From assembly GCF_000308615.1 (NCBI RefSeq), contig NZ_BAGB01000046.1:124001-188000 (forward strand): a stretch of 64,000 nt of DNA. Reading direction: 5' to 3'. The first letter of the stretch is position 1; each line of letters starts with the position of its first letter. The translations under genes were made by a program, and so were the position numbers. Positions 35,145-43,913 of the stretch are shown here, in pieces. The stretch comes from Nocardia jiangxiensis NBRC 101359 (lineage in GTDB: Bacteria > Actinomycetota > Actinomycetes > Mycobacteriales > Mycobacteriaceae). A model generated the notes under the pieces. That model saw nothing but the letters and a program-made list of their open reading frames with translations, did no database searches and had not been told where the DNA came from.

Positions 35145-36623
35145 TCACCCGTAAAGGTCGCGCACCACCGACTTCAGCACCTTGCCCGATCCACCTCTGG
35201 GCAGTTCGCCGACGAAGTGGACGGATCGGGGCACTTTGTATCCGGCGAGCCGCTCGCGGGCGAAGGTGAGCAGCGTCTGCGGATCCACCTCCTGTCCATC
35301 CGCGAGAACGACGACGGCACGGCCGATCTCGCCCCAGCGCTCGTCCGGGACGCCGATCACCGCGCAGGACGCCACGGCCGGATGCGCGGTCAGCACGTTC
35401 TCCACCTCGGCGGGATAGATGTTCTCCCCGCCGGAGATGATGACGTCCTTCATCCGGTCCACGATGTACACGTAGCCGTCCGCGTCGACGGTGGCGACGT
35501 CGCCGGAGTGGAACCAGCCCTCCCGCAACACTTCCGCGGTCTCGGCGGGGCGATTCCAGTAGCCGGACATCACATTGGGTCCGCTGACGATCACCTCGCC
35601 GCGTTCCCCGTCCGCGACCGGCTCGCCCCGCTCGTCGACCACCCGCACGTCACTGAAGAACGAAGGCACACCGGCGGATCCGGCCTTGGTCTGCGCATGT
35701 GCGGGGTCCAGCAGTAGCGCGCCCGGTGACGCCTCGGTCATCCCGTATCCCTGCACGAAGGTCAGCCCGCGCGTCAGATAGCGCCGAATGGTGTTGTGCG
35801 GCACCGGCGCTCCGCCGCACAGCAGTACCCGGATACTGGACAGATCCGCGGTGTCCCAACGATCGAGCGCGGCCAGCGCGTCGTACATGGCGGGCACGCC
35901 GAACATCCGCGTCACCCGATGACGTTCGAGGGCATCGAAAACCACTGCGGGATCGAACTTCTCCAGCAGCACGACGCAGCCGCCCTTGAGCAGCACGGGC
36001 AGGCACAGCATGCCCAGTGCGGCGGCATGGAACAGCGGCGCGGACACCAACGCCACCTCGTCCGCGGCGATATCCGATTCGACCAGGACATTGAGGCAGT
36101 TCCAGGTCAGGTTGCCGTGCGTGAGCACCGCACCCTTGGGCCGCCCGGTGGTGCCCGAGGTGTACATGATGATGCAGGGATCCTCGAGGTCGATCGGCTC
36201 GTCGGGAACGAGCGCATCGTCCTCGAGCACCTCGTCGGCAGCTACACAGATCGTCCGGACCTCGACGGTCAACTCCCCCACGACGTCCCGGTACGGCTCG
36301 GTGTGACACAGCACCCGCGCACCGCAATCGCCGAGGATGTAATCGATTTCCGTTGCGGCACTGCGGAAGTTCACCGGGACGAAGACCGCGCCCAACGCCC
36401 CGGCGGCGAACAGCAGTTCCAGATAGGCCGGATGATTCGGGCCCAGATAGACGATCCGGTCACCGGCGCGCACCCCCGCGGCCCGCAGTTCACCGCAGAC
36501 CCGCGCCACCCGGCGGTACAACTGCGCGAAGGTGATCGACCGGCCCGCGCCGATCACCGCCACCGCATCCGGCGTCATCCGGGCCCGCCGGGCGGGCCAC
36601 GAGCCGAGTCCCCGATTCCGCAC
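35145..36623 (-). CDS. fcs: Hydroxycinnamoyl-CoA (feruloyl/p-coumaroyl) synthetase
   Basis: 492 residues, GTG start. ANL motifs are canonical: YTSGTTGRPKGAVLTH, QGYGMTEASPG, HSGDVATVDADGYV and the catalytic Lys in RGGSGKVLKS. It lies 41 bp after a hydroxycinnamoyl-CoA hydratase/lyase gene on the same strand, the classical fcs-ech pair, so activation of ferulate, p-coumarate or caffeate is the likely role. The sequence alone would only say acyl-CoA synthetase; the substrate comes from context. Predicted to be controlled by the MarR regulator at 37590-38093. Confidence 0.8.
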   Translation of the reverse strand: MRNRGLGSWPARRARMTPDAVAVIGAGRSITFAQLYRRVARVCGELRAAGVRAGDRIVYLGPNHPAYLELLFAAGALGAVFVPVNFRSAATEIDYILGDCGARVLCHTEPYRDVVGELTVEVRTICVAADEVLEDDALVPDEPIDLEDPCIIMYTSGTTGRPKGAVLTHGNLTWNCLNVLVESDIAADEVALVSAPLFHAAALGMLCLPVLLKGGCVVLLEKFDPAVVFDALERHRVTRMFGVPAMYDALAALDRWDTADLSSIRVLLCGGAPVPHNTIRRYLTRGLTFVQGYGMTEASPGALLLDPAHAQTKAGSAGVPSFFSDVRVVDERGEPVADGERGEVIVSGPNVMSGYWNRPAETAEVLREGWFHSGDVATVDADGYVYIVDRMKDVIISGGENIYPAEVENVLTAHPAVASCAVIGVPDERWGEIGRAVVVLADGQEVDPQTLLTFARERLAGYKVPRSVHFVGELPRGGSGKVLKSVVRDLYG

Positions 36624-36664
36624 GATCCATCCTGTCTCGGTCGATGCCGTTTCGGCTGTGGCCG

Positions 36665-37510
36665 TTACTGTTTGGCGGAATCGAACGCGCCGAGCCCGGG
36701 TCGGTAGCTCTTGTCGTCCAGGAACTGGGACAGGCCCTTCTCCCGGCCGTGGTCCGCATCCAGGGCCCGGGTCTGATCCAGTTTGGCGTACAGATAATCC
36801 TCCGCCTGCGACCAGCTCATCTCCGCGGCGAACCGGTAGCCGACCTTCGCCGCATGCAGCACAACGGGATTGAGCCCGGCGAGCCGGGCGGCCAGTTCCC
36901 TGGTCCGTTCGCGCAGACGATCGGCCGGAACCGCCTCGTTGACCAGCCGCATCTGCGCGGCCCGCGCACCGTCGAAGGTCTCGCCGGTCATGATGAAGTA
37001 GAGCGCGTCGCGCTGCGGCACCGTGGCGGCCAGTGCCTTGGTGACCACGCTGCCCGGCGGAATGCCCCAGTTCACCTCGGACAGACCGAATTTCGCGGTC
37101 TCGTCGGCGATCGCGAGATCACAGGCCACCAGCGGAGTGAAGGCCCCGCCGAAGCACCAGCCGTTCACCATCGCGATGGTCGGCTTGGCGAAGTAGGCCA
37201 GGCGCTTCCACTGCCATTCGTTGCTCTCCCGGCGCACCCGATACTGCAGCGCCAGATCCCCGGTCGCCTCGACGTCGCGGAAGTACTCCTTCAGATCCAT
37301 TCCGGCGGAGAAGGATTCGCCGGCGCCGGTGAGCACCAGCACCCGGCAGCGCGGATCGGCCTCCAGATGGTCCAGCACCCGGCACATCTCGGTGTTGAGG
37401 GCCGGATTCATCGCATTGCGCTTGTCCGGACGGTTCAGCGTGACCCAGGCGATGCCCTCCTCGAACTCCACACTCACGGTCTCGCCCCAGGGCTCGGTCG
37501 CTGTCGTCAT
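36665..37510 (-). CDS. ech: p-Hydroxycinnamoyl-CoA hydratase/lyase
   Basis: 281 residues. The chain matches the Pseudomonas feruloyl-CoA hydratase/lyase closely, with AWVTLNRPDKRNAMNP, MDLKEYFRDV (Tyr76), NGWCFGGAFTPLVACDLAI, GLSEVNWGIPPG (Glu145) and EDYLYAKLDQ near the end. It hydrates feruloyl- or coumaroyl-CoA and splits it to vanillin or 4-hydroxybenzaldehyde and acetyl-CoA. A Thr replaces the Ser of the FGGGFSPL segment in the Pseudomonas enzyme. The start (37510) has GGAG 8 nt upstream and a MarR-type palindrome 13-27 bp upstream. Confidence 0.92.
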   Translation of the reverse strand: MTTATEPWGETVSVEFEEGIAWVTLNRPDKRNAMNPALNTEMCRVLDHLEADPRCRVLVLTGAGESFSAGMDLKEYFRDVEATGDLALQYRVRRESNEWQWKRLAYFAKPTIAMVNGWCFGGAFTPLVACDLAIADETAKFGLSEVNWGIPPGSVVTKALAATVPQRDALYFIMTGETFDGARAAQMRLVNEAVPADRLRERTRELAARLAGLNPVVLHAAKVGYRFAAEMSWSQAEDYLYAKLDQTRALDADHGREKGLSQFLDDKSYRPGLGAFDSAKQ

Positions 37511-37522
37511 CGGCGCTCCATT

Positions 37523-37537
37523 ATCAGTATTGCTGAT
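37523..37537. promoter_or_regulatory. ATCAG-N5-CTGAT operator upstream of ech
   Basis: ATCAG-TATTG-CTGAT is a perfect 15-bp inverted repeat 13 bp from the ech start codon, inside the 79-bp gap between marR and ech. Size and position fit a MarR-family operator controlling ech-fcs. Confidence 0.65.
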
Positions 37538-37589
37538 GATTCGACTCCTATGGTGCCGCCGGATCCGTTCGCCGTCAACAGTTCCCGGA

Positions 37590-38093
37590 CTACTCGTCGG
37601 CGGGTGTCGTCGCAGAGACGCCGCGCGCGGCGGCCTCGGCGGTCAGCGAGGCCACGCCCTGTCGCAACGCGGCACGGAATTCCGCCCCGCGCCGCGCGCT
37701 CATATCCGCGAGCAGACCGGATTCGATCTGCTCGATATGCGGCGCGACCCGATTCAGCAGCTCACGTCCGCGGTCGGTCAGCGCGGCCACCAGCACCCTG
37801 CGGTTGCCCGGATTTCGGTCCCGGCTGATCAGCCCGCGCTCCTCCAGCGTGCGCACCATGACGTGCATGGTCTGGGGCCGCAGGAACGCTCGGCGCGCCA
37901 GTTGCGCCGAGGACAGCCCGCCACGTCGCTCGAGCACGGTCAACGCCGTGTACTGCAACGTGGTCAACCCCAGCGGGCGCAGGGCGTCGTCCATCACCGC
38001 GCGCACCGCCAACTCCAGCTGTTTGATCAGGTACAGCGTCGAGGGCGGGGCGGCCGCTTCGGGATCGTCGTCGGCTGCGGTCACGAACGTCAT
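37590..38093 (-). CDS. MarR-family regulator of hydroxycinnamate genes
   Basis: 167 residues. Winged helix core: LGLTTLQYTALTVLERRGGLS, then QLARRAFLRPQTMHVMVRTLEERGL and DRNPGNRRVLVALTD-like wing. MarR regulators of this position (CouR, FerR/FerC types) are released from DNA by hydroxycinnamoyl-CoA thioesters. It is the gene upstream of ech-fcs on the same strand and diverges from the IclR gene with 72 bp between. The operator at 37523-37537 is between it and ech. Confidence 0.9.
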   Translation of the reverse strand: MTFVTAADDDPEAAAPPSTLYLIKQLELAVRAVMDDALRPLGLTTLQYTALTVLERRGGLSSAQLARRAFLRPQTMHVMVRTLEERGLISRDRNPGNRRVLVAALTDRGRELLNRVAPHIEQIESGLLADMSARRGAEFRAALRQGVASLTAEAAARGVSATTPADE

Positions 38094-38165
38094 CTTCGCA
38101 TCGGGCCCCGGCGGCTAGGGTGGCCGTATGGCGCAGGAGCCGATCGGCCGGGGCGCGGGCGGCTG

Positions 38166-38918
38166 ATGGCCAGATCACCCAGCGGCGAATCCGTACTGTC
38201 CCGGGCGGTGCGGATCTTCGAGGCGTTCGACGCCGATATGCCCGCCATCGGGGTTTCCGAACTGGCCCGTCGCACCGGCCTGCCGGTGGCGACCACCTCA
38301 CGCCTGGTCAACGAGCTGATCGGCTACGGCTGGCTGCGCCGGGACGCCGATCGCCGGATCCGGATCGGCGTGCGGATCTGGGAACTGGTCTCGCGCGCCT
38401 CGCCCACCCTGGGCCTGCGCGAGATGGCGATGCCGTTCATGCAGGATCTGCACGCGGTGATCGGCAATCACGTGCAACTGGCCGTTCTGCAGGACAGCGA
38501 GGTGCTCTACATCGAACGCCTGTCCGCCCCCGGATCGGTGCGCAATCTGAGCCGATACGCCGGACGACTGCCGCTGCACGCCTCGGCTCCGGGGTTGGTG
38601 CTGCTGGCCAACGGCCCACTCGAACTCCAGGATTCGATCCTCACCCGACCGCTCACCCGATACACCCCGCACACCGTCACCGACCCGAAGGCGTTGCGCG
38701 CCTTGCTCGGCGAGGTCCGTCGAACCGGAATCGCCTTCTGCCCGGGACATCTCGACGAGACGACCACATCCATCGCCGCGCCCGTGCGCACGGTCCGCGG
38801 ACTCGTCGTCGCCGCGCTCACGGCCATCGTCCCCAACGACGACGCCGCCCGCAGCATCGCACCCGCTGTGCAGGCCACCGCCCGCGGCATCTCCCGGGCA
38901 CTCGGCGCGGACCATTGA
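38166..38918 (+). CDS. IclR-family regulator
   Basis: 250 residues from ATG 38166. N-terminal HTH VSELARRTGLPVATTSRLVNEL, then a C-terminal effector domain (LPLHASAPGLVLLA, GTGYC-like FCPGHLDETTTSIAAPVR). IclR regulators of protocatechuate or 4-hydroxybenzoate genes (PcaR/PobR types) are common. It is 135 bp upstream of vdh on the same strand, so activation or repression of vdh-pobA-pcaHG is the likely task. The effector may be 4-hydroxybenzoate or protocatechuate. Confidence 0.9.
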   Translation: MARSPSGESVLSRAVRIFEAFDADMPAIGVSELARRTGLPVATTSRLVNELIGYGWLRRDADRRIRIGVRIWELVSRASPTLGLREMAMPFMQDLHAVIGNHVQLAVLQDSEVLYIERLSAPGSVRNLSRYAGRLPLHASAPGLVLLANGPLELQDSILTRPLTRYTPHTVTDPKALRALLGEVRRTGIAFCPGHLDETTTSIAAPVRTVRGLVVAALTAIVPNDDAARSIAPAVQATARGISRALGADH

Positions 38919-39053
38919 ATCTCATCCACTGAATGGAAATGCGGTAGTGGCGCGGGACACATCATCGTCAGGCTGTCACCGATAACGACGCCGAACCAGT
39001 GCGGTGTGCCCACAGCCGGTCTCGGCGACCGCGCAGTACCGAATCGAGACATC

Positions 39054-40514
39054 ATGACCTTCGCCCGTGACCTGATCATCGGCGGCGCGGACCTGCCCGC
39101 GCGAGGCGGCCGGACCGTCTCCGTCACGACCCCGCACACCGGGGCCGTGCACGCCACCGTCGCCGCGGCCGATCCCGCGGACGTGACCGCCGCGATCACC
39201 GCAGCCGACAACGCATTCCCGGACTGGGCCGCGCTGAGCCCCTTCGAACGACGCGCGATATTCCTGCGCGCCGCCGATCTGCTCGAGGCGCAGGCCGAGC
39301 AGGCCACCCGGATCATGGCGGGCGAGGTGGGCGCTACGGCCGGATGGGCCGGGTTCAACGTGTGGCTGGCCGCGAACACCCTGCGCGAGGCCGCCGCCGC
39401 GATCACCGCACCGCGCGGTGAGGTGCTCACCGCTCAGCAACCCGGCGTCCTGGGCATGGCGGTGCGTCAGCCGGTCGGCGTGGTCGCGGCCTTCGCACCC
39501 TGGAACGCCCCGATCATCCTGGGTGTGCGCGCCCTGGCCGCACCGCTGGCGGCCGGAAATACCCTGGTGCTCAAGCCCAGTGAGGCCGCGCCGATGTCCA
39601 GCGGACTGTTCCTGGCCGACATCCTGCGCGAGGCCGGACTGCCCGACGGCGTGCTCGACGTGATCACCAACGACCCCGCCGACGCTCCCGTGATCGCCGA
39701 GACGCTGATCGCCGACGACCGCGTGCGCGCGGTGAACTTCACCGGCTCCACCGCCGTCGGCCGGATCATCGGAACCCTTGCCGCACAACACCTCAAGCCC
39801 GCGGTGCTCGAACTCGGCGGCAAGAATTCGCTGATCGTGCTTGCGGACGCCGATGTGGACTACGCCGTGGCCGCGGCCGCGTTCTCCATATGCCTCAACT
39901 CCGGACAGATCTGCATGTCCGCCGATCGCCTGCTGGTGCACGAATCCCTCGCCGAGGAGTTCGGCGCCAAGCTCGCCGCCGCACTCACCGCACTTCCGGC
40001 GGGCGATCCGACCGACCCTGCGGTCGCGCTCGGCCCCCTGATGAGCGCCGCAGCCGCGTCCCGGGTGGCCGGACTCGTCGCCGACGCGGTCGCCGATGGC
40101 GCGAAACTCCTTGCCGGAGGCGGAGATCCGACCGGAGCGCACTATCCGGCGACACTGCTGAGCGACGTGCCCGCGCACGCGCGACTGCACTACACCGAAT
40201 CCTTCGGCCCGGTCTGCGTGATCGATACCTTCACCACCGACGACGAGGCCGTCGCCAAGGCCAACGACACCGAGAACGGTCTGTCCGCGGGCGTGATCAC
40301 CGAGAACGCCACCCACGGCCTGCGCGTGGCCACACGTCTGAAGACCGGCATCGTGCACATCAACGACCAGACCATCATGGACGAACCCCAGGCTCCCTTC
40401 GGCGGATTCAAGGCCTCCGGCTACGGCCGTTTCGGCGGACGCTGGGGCATCGAAGCCTTCTCCAACACCCGATGGGTCACCGTGGCCACCGAACACGCAC
40501 AGTTCCCGGGGTGA
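39054..40514 (+). CDS. vdh: Vanillin / 4-hydroxybenzaldehyde dehydrogenase
   Basis: 486 residues from ATG 39054; an upstream in-frame start at 39006 lacks support. Aldehyde dehydrogenase core with VAAFAPWNAPI, NFTGSTAVGR, the general-base LELGGKNS and the catalytic Cys in SGQICMSADR. The C-terminus (PFGGFKASGYGRFGG) fits the vanillin/salicylaldehyde dehydrogenase group. It oxidises the aldehyde made by Ech to the benzoate that PobA uses. It is 29 bp upstream of pobA and in one probable operon vdh-pobA-pcaHG. Confidence 0.85.
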   Translation: MTFARDLIIGGADLPARGGRTVSVTTPHTGAVHATVAAADPADVTAAITAADNAFPDWAALSPFERRAIFLRAADLLEAQAEQATRIMAGEVGATAGWAGFNVWLAANTLREAAAAITAPRGEVLTAQQPGVLGMAVRQPVGVVAAFAPWNAPIILGVRALAAPLAAGNTLVLKPSEAAPMSSGLFLADILREAGLPDGVLDVITNDPADAPVIAETLIADDRVRAVNFTGSTAVGRIIGTLAAQHLKPAVLELGGKNSLIVLADADVDYAVAAAAFSICLNSGQICMSADRLLVHESLAEEFGAKLAAALTALPAGDPTDPAVALGPLMSAAAASRVAGLVADAVADGAKLLAGGGDPTGAHYPATLLSDVPAHARLHYTESFGPVCVIDTFTTDDEAVAKANDTENGLSAGVITENATHGLRVATRLKTGIVHINDQTIMDEPQAPFGGFKASGYGRFGGRWGIEAFSNTRWVTVATEHAQFPG

Positions 40515-40543
40515 ACCGTGCCGTCCGAGTGAGAGGACAATCC

Positions 40544-41719
40544 ATGCGCACTCGCGTAGCGATCATCGGCGCGGGACCGGCCGGACTGTTGCTGGCGCAA
40601 CTGCTCGACGCGGCCGGAATCGACTCCGTGCTCGTGGAGCAGCGCAGCGCCGAGTACGTGAAATCCCGTATCCGCGCGGGCATTCTGGAATCCGGGAGCG
40701 TGCAGTTGCTGCGGGAGGCCGGTGTCGGGGACCGGATCGAGCGCGCCGGTTTCGAACATCGCGGGATCCACTTGCAGTGGCCGGGTGAGCGGCATCATCT
40801 GGATTTCGTCGACCTGGCCGGGAAATCGGTGTGGGTGTACGGGCAGACCGAGGTGACCAAGGATCTGATGGCCACGCGCGAGCGTGCGGGACAGCTGTCG
40901 TTCTACGAGGCGACCGATGTCGAATTGCACGATGTGGACTCCGATTCGCCCGCGGTGACGTTCACCGATGCGGACGGCCGCGCCCAGCGGATCGAGGCCG
41001 CGATCGTCGCGGGCTGCGACGGATCACACGGTCCCAGTAGACATTTCGTCCCGGAACGGCATCGCCGCACCTGGGAGCGCACCTACCCGTTCGCCTGGCT
41101 CGGCATCCTCGCCGACGTCGCCCCCTCGACCGACGAGCTGATCTACGCCTGGCATCCGGACGGTTTCGCACTGCACAGCATGCGCTCGGACGCCGTGAGC
41201 CGCTTCTACCTTCAGGTCGAGCCCGACGAGGATCTCACCGCCTGGAGCGACGACCGGATCTGGGACGCACTGGCCACCCGCTTCGCCCTGGACGGCTGGA
41301 CGCTCACCACCGGTGCGATCACCGACCGCAGCGTACTGCCGATGCGCAGCATGGTGACCTCGCCGATGCGGCACGGCCGGCTGTTCCTGGCCGGTGACGC
41401 GGCGCACACCGTCCCGCCGACCGGTGCGAAGGGACTCAATCTCGCGATCGCCGATGTGGCCCTGCTCGCCCGCGCAATCGTCACCTGGCTCGCCGACGGC
41501 GACACCCGGCTCGCCGACGCCTACTCCGATATCGCCCTGCGGCGGGTGTGGCGCTGCACCCACTTCTCCTGGTGGATGACCACGATGCTGCACCGGCACG
41601 GCGACGACTTCGACGCCCGTCTGCAACTCGCGCAATTGCAGCGCGTCGTGCAATCCGATTCCGCGGCAACCGAACTCGCCGACAACTACGCCGGAATTCC
41701 GATCGAAGGACTGTCATGA
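40544..41719 (+). CDS. pobA: 4-Hydroxybenzoate 3-monooxygenase
   Basis: 391 residues. FAD motifs GAGPAGLLLAQLLDAAG (Rossmann), AGCDGSHGPSR (DG) and GDAAHTVPPTGAKGLNLA (GD), which match PobA, as do SRIRAGILESGSV and YGQTEVTKDLM. It hydroxylates 4-hydroxybenzoate to protocatechuate with NAD(P)H and O2. ATG 40544 has GAGAGGA upstream, and the stop codon overlaps pcaH (ATGA), so the monooxygenase and the ring-cleavage enzyme are made together. Confidence 0.94.
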   Translation: MRTRVAIIGAGPAGLLLAQLLDAAGIDSVLVEQRSAEYVKSRIRAGILESGSVQLLREAGVGDRIERAGFEHRGIHLQWPGERHHLDFVDLAGKSVWVYGQTEVTKDLMATRERAGQLSFYEATDVELHDVDSDSPAVTFTDADGRAQRIEAAIVAGCDGSHGPSRHFVPERHRRTWERTYPFAWLGILADVAPSTDELIYAWHPDGFALHSMRSDAVSRFYLQVEPDEDLTAWSDDRIWDALATRFALDGWTLTTGAITDRSVLPMRSMVTSPMRHGRLFLAGDAAHTVPPTGAKGLNLAIADVALLARAIVTWLADGDTRLADAYSDIALRRVWRCTHFSWWMTTMLHRHGDDFDARLQLAQLQRVVQSDSAATELADNYAGIPIEGLS

Positions 41720-42426
41720 GTATCGACGTCGCCGGATACCGGGCCGATCCGCCCGGCACCCATCCCCCGCTCGACTCCCCCGATTACCGGTCGACCGCGC
41801 GGCGGCACCCCCGGGAACCGCTGATCCTGTTGCCGCACACGCTGACCGAGATCACCGGTCCGGTCCTGGGCCACGATGCGGTGCAACCCGGGGAGCACGA
41901 TCTGACCTTCCGGCATCGCGGAGATCCGATCGGGCAGAAGATCATCGTGTTCGGGCGGCTGCTCGACGGGAACGGCCGGGCGATTCCGGATTCGCTGATC
42001 GAGATCTGGCAGGCCAACGCCGCGGGCCGCTACCGGCACATCGGGGATCGCTGGGACGCGCCGCTGGACCCGAATTTCGACGGCGTCGGCCGCACCCTGA
42101 CCGATAAACACGGCCGCTACGAATTCGTCACCATCCAGCCCGGCGCGTACCCCTGGGGTAATCACCACAACGCCTGGCGGCCCGCGCACATCCACTTCTC
42201 GGTCTTCGGCCGCGCGTTCACCCAGCGTCTGGTCACCCAGATGTACTTTCCCGGCGATCCGCTGTTCGCCCAGGACCCCATCTTCAATGCGACCCCGGAA
42301 TCCGCACGGCCCCGGCTGATTTCACGCTTCAGCCTGGAACGCACGCGGCCGAACTGGGCGCTGGCCTTCGAATTCGACATCGTGCTGCGCGGGCGCGAGC
42401 AGACCCCCGTTCGAGGAGCCCCATGA
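41716..42426 (+). CDS. pcaH: Protocatechuate 3,4-dioxygenase beta subunit
   Basis: 236 residues. The iron site segments are clear: GRYRHIGDRW, LDPNFDGVGRTLTD, YPWGNHHNAWRPAHIHFSVF, which hold the two Tyr and two His ligands of the ferric centre (RPAHIHF is diagnostic). It cleaves the protocatechuate ring between the hydroxyls to give beta-carboxymuconate, with PcaG. Its start overlaps the pobA stop by 4 bp and its stop overlaps pcaG by 4 bp. Confidence 0.95.
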   Translation: MSIDVAGYRADPPGTHPPLDSPDYRSTARRHPREPLILLPHTLTEITGPVLGHDAVQPGEHDLTFRHRGDPIGQKIIVFGRLLDGNGRAIPDSLIEIWQANAAGRYRHIGDRWDAPLDPNFDGVGRTLTDKHGRYEFVTIQPGAYPWGNHHNAWRPAHIHFSVFGRAFTQRLVTQMYFPGDPLFAQDPIFNATPESARPRLISRFSLERTRPNWALAFEFDIVLRGREQTPVRGAP

Positions 42427-43013
42427 CTGAGCGCACCGACTCCACCCTGAACGACACCGTCGAACTGCCCGGCACGCCGTCGCAGACCGTCGGTCCGTTC
42501 CTGACCATCGGCCTGGACTGGGGCCGCGCCGGGCGCATGGTCGTGCCCGACGGCACGCCCGGAGCGTTCTGGATCCGCGGCGAAATCCTCGACGGCGCCG
42601 GTGATCCGATTCCCGACGCCCTCGTGGAAACCTGGCAGGCCGCCCCCGACGGACGTTTCGACCACCCCGACGACCCGCGCGGACGTCACCCGGGCTGGCG
42701 CGGCCTGGGGCGCAGCGACACCCGCCTCGGCGAATATGCCGTGCACACCGTCCTGCCCGGCCCCGTCCCCACCCGCGAGGGCCGCACGCAGGCCCCGCAC
42801 ATCGACGTGTCGGTCTTCGCCCGGGGCATGCTGCACCGCGTCGTCACCAGGATCTATTTCCCCGACCACGCCGCAACCAACGCCACGGACCCCATCCTGG
42901 CGACCGTCCCGCAGGACCGCCGCTGCACCCTGTGCGCCACCACATCCCCCGACGGCTATCGCTTCGACATCCGCCTACAGGGGCCGGGAGAGACGGTCTT
43001 CTTCGACGTCTGA
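42423..43013 (+). CDS. pcaG: Protocatechuate 3,4-dioxygenase alpha subunit
   Basis: 196 residues. PcaG opening TPSQTVGPFLTIGLDW, IRGEILDGAGDPIPDALVE, then APHIDVSVFARGML and RIYFPDH. It lacks the iron ligands, as alpha subunits do, and forms the alpha-beta protomer with PcaH. ATGA overlap with pcaH. It is the last gene of the operon: in many relatives pcaB and pcaL follow, but here the next gene is a convergent SDR. Confidence 0.94.
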   Translation: MTERTDSTLNDTVELPGTPSQTVGPFLTIGLDWGRAGRMVVPDGTPGAFWIRGEILDGAGDPIPDALVETWQAAPDGRFDHPDDPRGRHPGWRGLGRSDTRLGEYAVHTVLPGPVPTREGRTQAPHIDVSVFARGMLHRVVTRIYFPDHAATNATDPILATVPQDRRCTLCATTSPDGYRFDIRLQGPGETVFFDV

Positions 43014-43042
43014 GTGCGCGGAATACCCGAAAGCGGTGACAC

Positions 43043-43786
43043 TCAGCCGATGCCGCCGTTGGTGAAGACGACCTGACCGTTCACCCAGCGGCCGGGACCG
43101 GCGAGGAAGGCCACGGATTCGGCGATGTCCTCGGGTGTGCCCAGGCGCTCCAGCGGCGGCGCCGCGGCGAGCCGATCGACCTGCTCGGCACTCTTGCCGT
43201 CCAGGAACAGCGGGGTCGCGGTCGGCCCCGGAGCCACCGCGTTCACCGTGACGTCTCGTCCGCGCATCTCCCGCGCCAGGATCAGCGTCATCGCTTCCAC
43301 CGCACCCTTCGTCGCCGCGTACGCGGCGTAGGCCGGCGCCTGCAGCCGGGTGATCGAGGTGGAGAAATTGATCAGCGCACCACCGGGCCGCAGCCTGCGC
43401 GCCGCCTGCTGGGAGACCACGAAGGTGCCCCGCACGTTGACCCGCTGCATGCGGTCGAACGCGTCCAGATCCATCTCGGCCACCGGTGCGAGCAGCATGA
43501 TTCCGGCGGTGTTGACCACCACGTCGACGCCGCCGAACCGCTCCTGCACGGTATCGAACAGCTGCTCCATCTCGGCGGCATCGGCGACGTCACCGCGCAG
43601 GGCGATCGCGATGCCGCCTGTCGCGGTGATGGATTCGACGACCTCCTGTGCACGCGCGGCGCTCCCGGCGTAGTGCACGACGACCGTCATCCCGTCGGCG
43701 GCCAGGCGGCGCGCCACCGCACCGCCGATGCCGCCCGAACCTCCGGTCACGATGGCGACTCGTTCCGTTGCCTGCCCTATGGTCAT
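43043..43786 (-). CDS. Short-chain dehydrogenase under divergent TetR control
   Basis: 247 residues from ATG 43786 (GGAG upstream). SDR motifs GGSGGIGGAVARRLAADG, NTAGIM, INFSTSITRLQAPAY and YAATK give a complete catalytic set. Classical FabG-like reductase; substrate unknown. It diverges from a TetR gene with a perfect 17-bp palindrome 19 bp upstream of its start, a typical repressor-target pair responding to a small toxic or electrophilic molecule. It converges on pcaG with 29 bp between. Confidence 0.9.
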   Translation of the reverse strand: MTIGQATERVAIVTGGSGGIGGAVARRLAADGMTVVVHYAGSAARAQEVVESITATGGIAIALRGDVADAAEMEQLFDTVQERFGGVDVVVNTAGIMLLAPVAEMDLDAFDRMQRVNVRGTFVVSQQAARRLRPGGALINFSTSITRLQAPAYAAYAATKGAVEAMTLILAREMRGRDVTVNAVAPGPTATPLFLDGKSAEQVDRLAAAPPLERLGTPEDIAESVAFLAGPGRWVNGQVVFTNGGIG

Positions 43787-43804
43787 GACCTTCTCCTCGA
43801 GCAT

Positions 43805-43821
43805 GTGTACGTCTCGTACAC
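43805..43821. promoter_or_regulatory. Perfect 17-bp palindrome, TetR operator
   Basis: GTGTACG-TCT-CGTACAC, both 7-bp arms exact, between the divergent SDR (start 43786) and TetR (start 43914) genes. Its place just upstream of the SDR start suggests direct blocking of that promoter. Confidence 0.75.
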
Positions 43822-43913
43822 TAATGCCAAATGAACGAGTTGTCCATATACTTAGTTGTGTCGTCGGATACGACCCGCCGGAGCAGACGAACGAGAAGGC
43901 ATTCGGAGCACCC

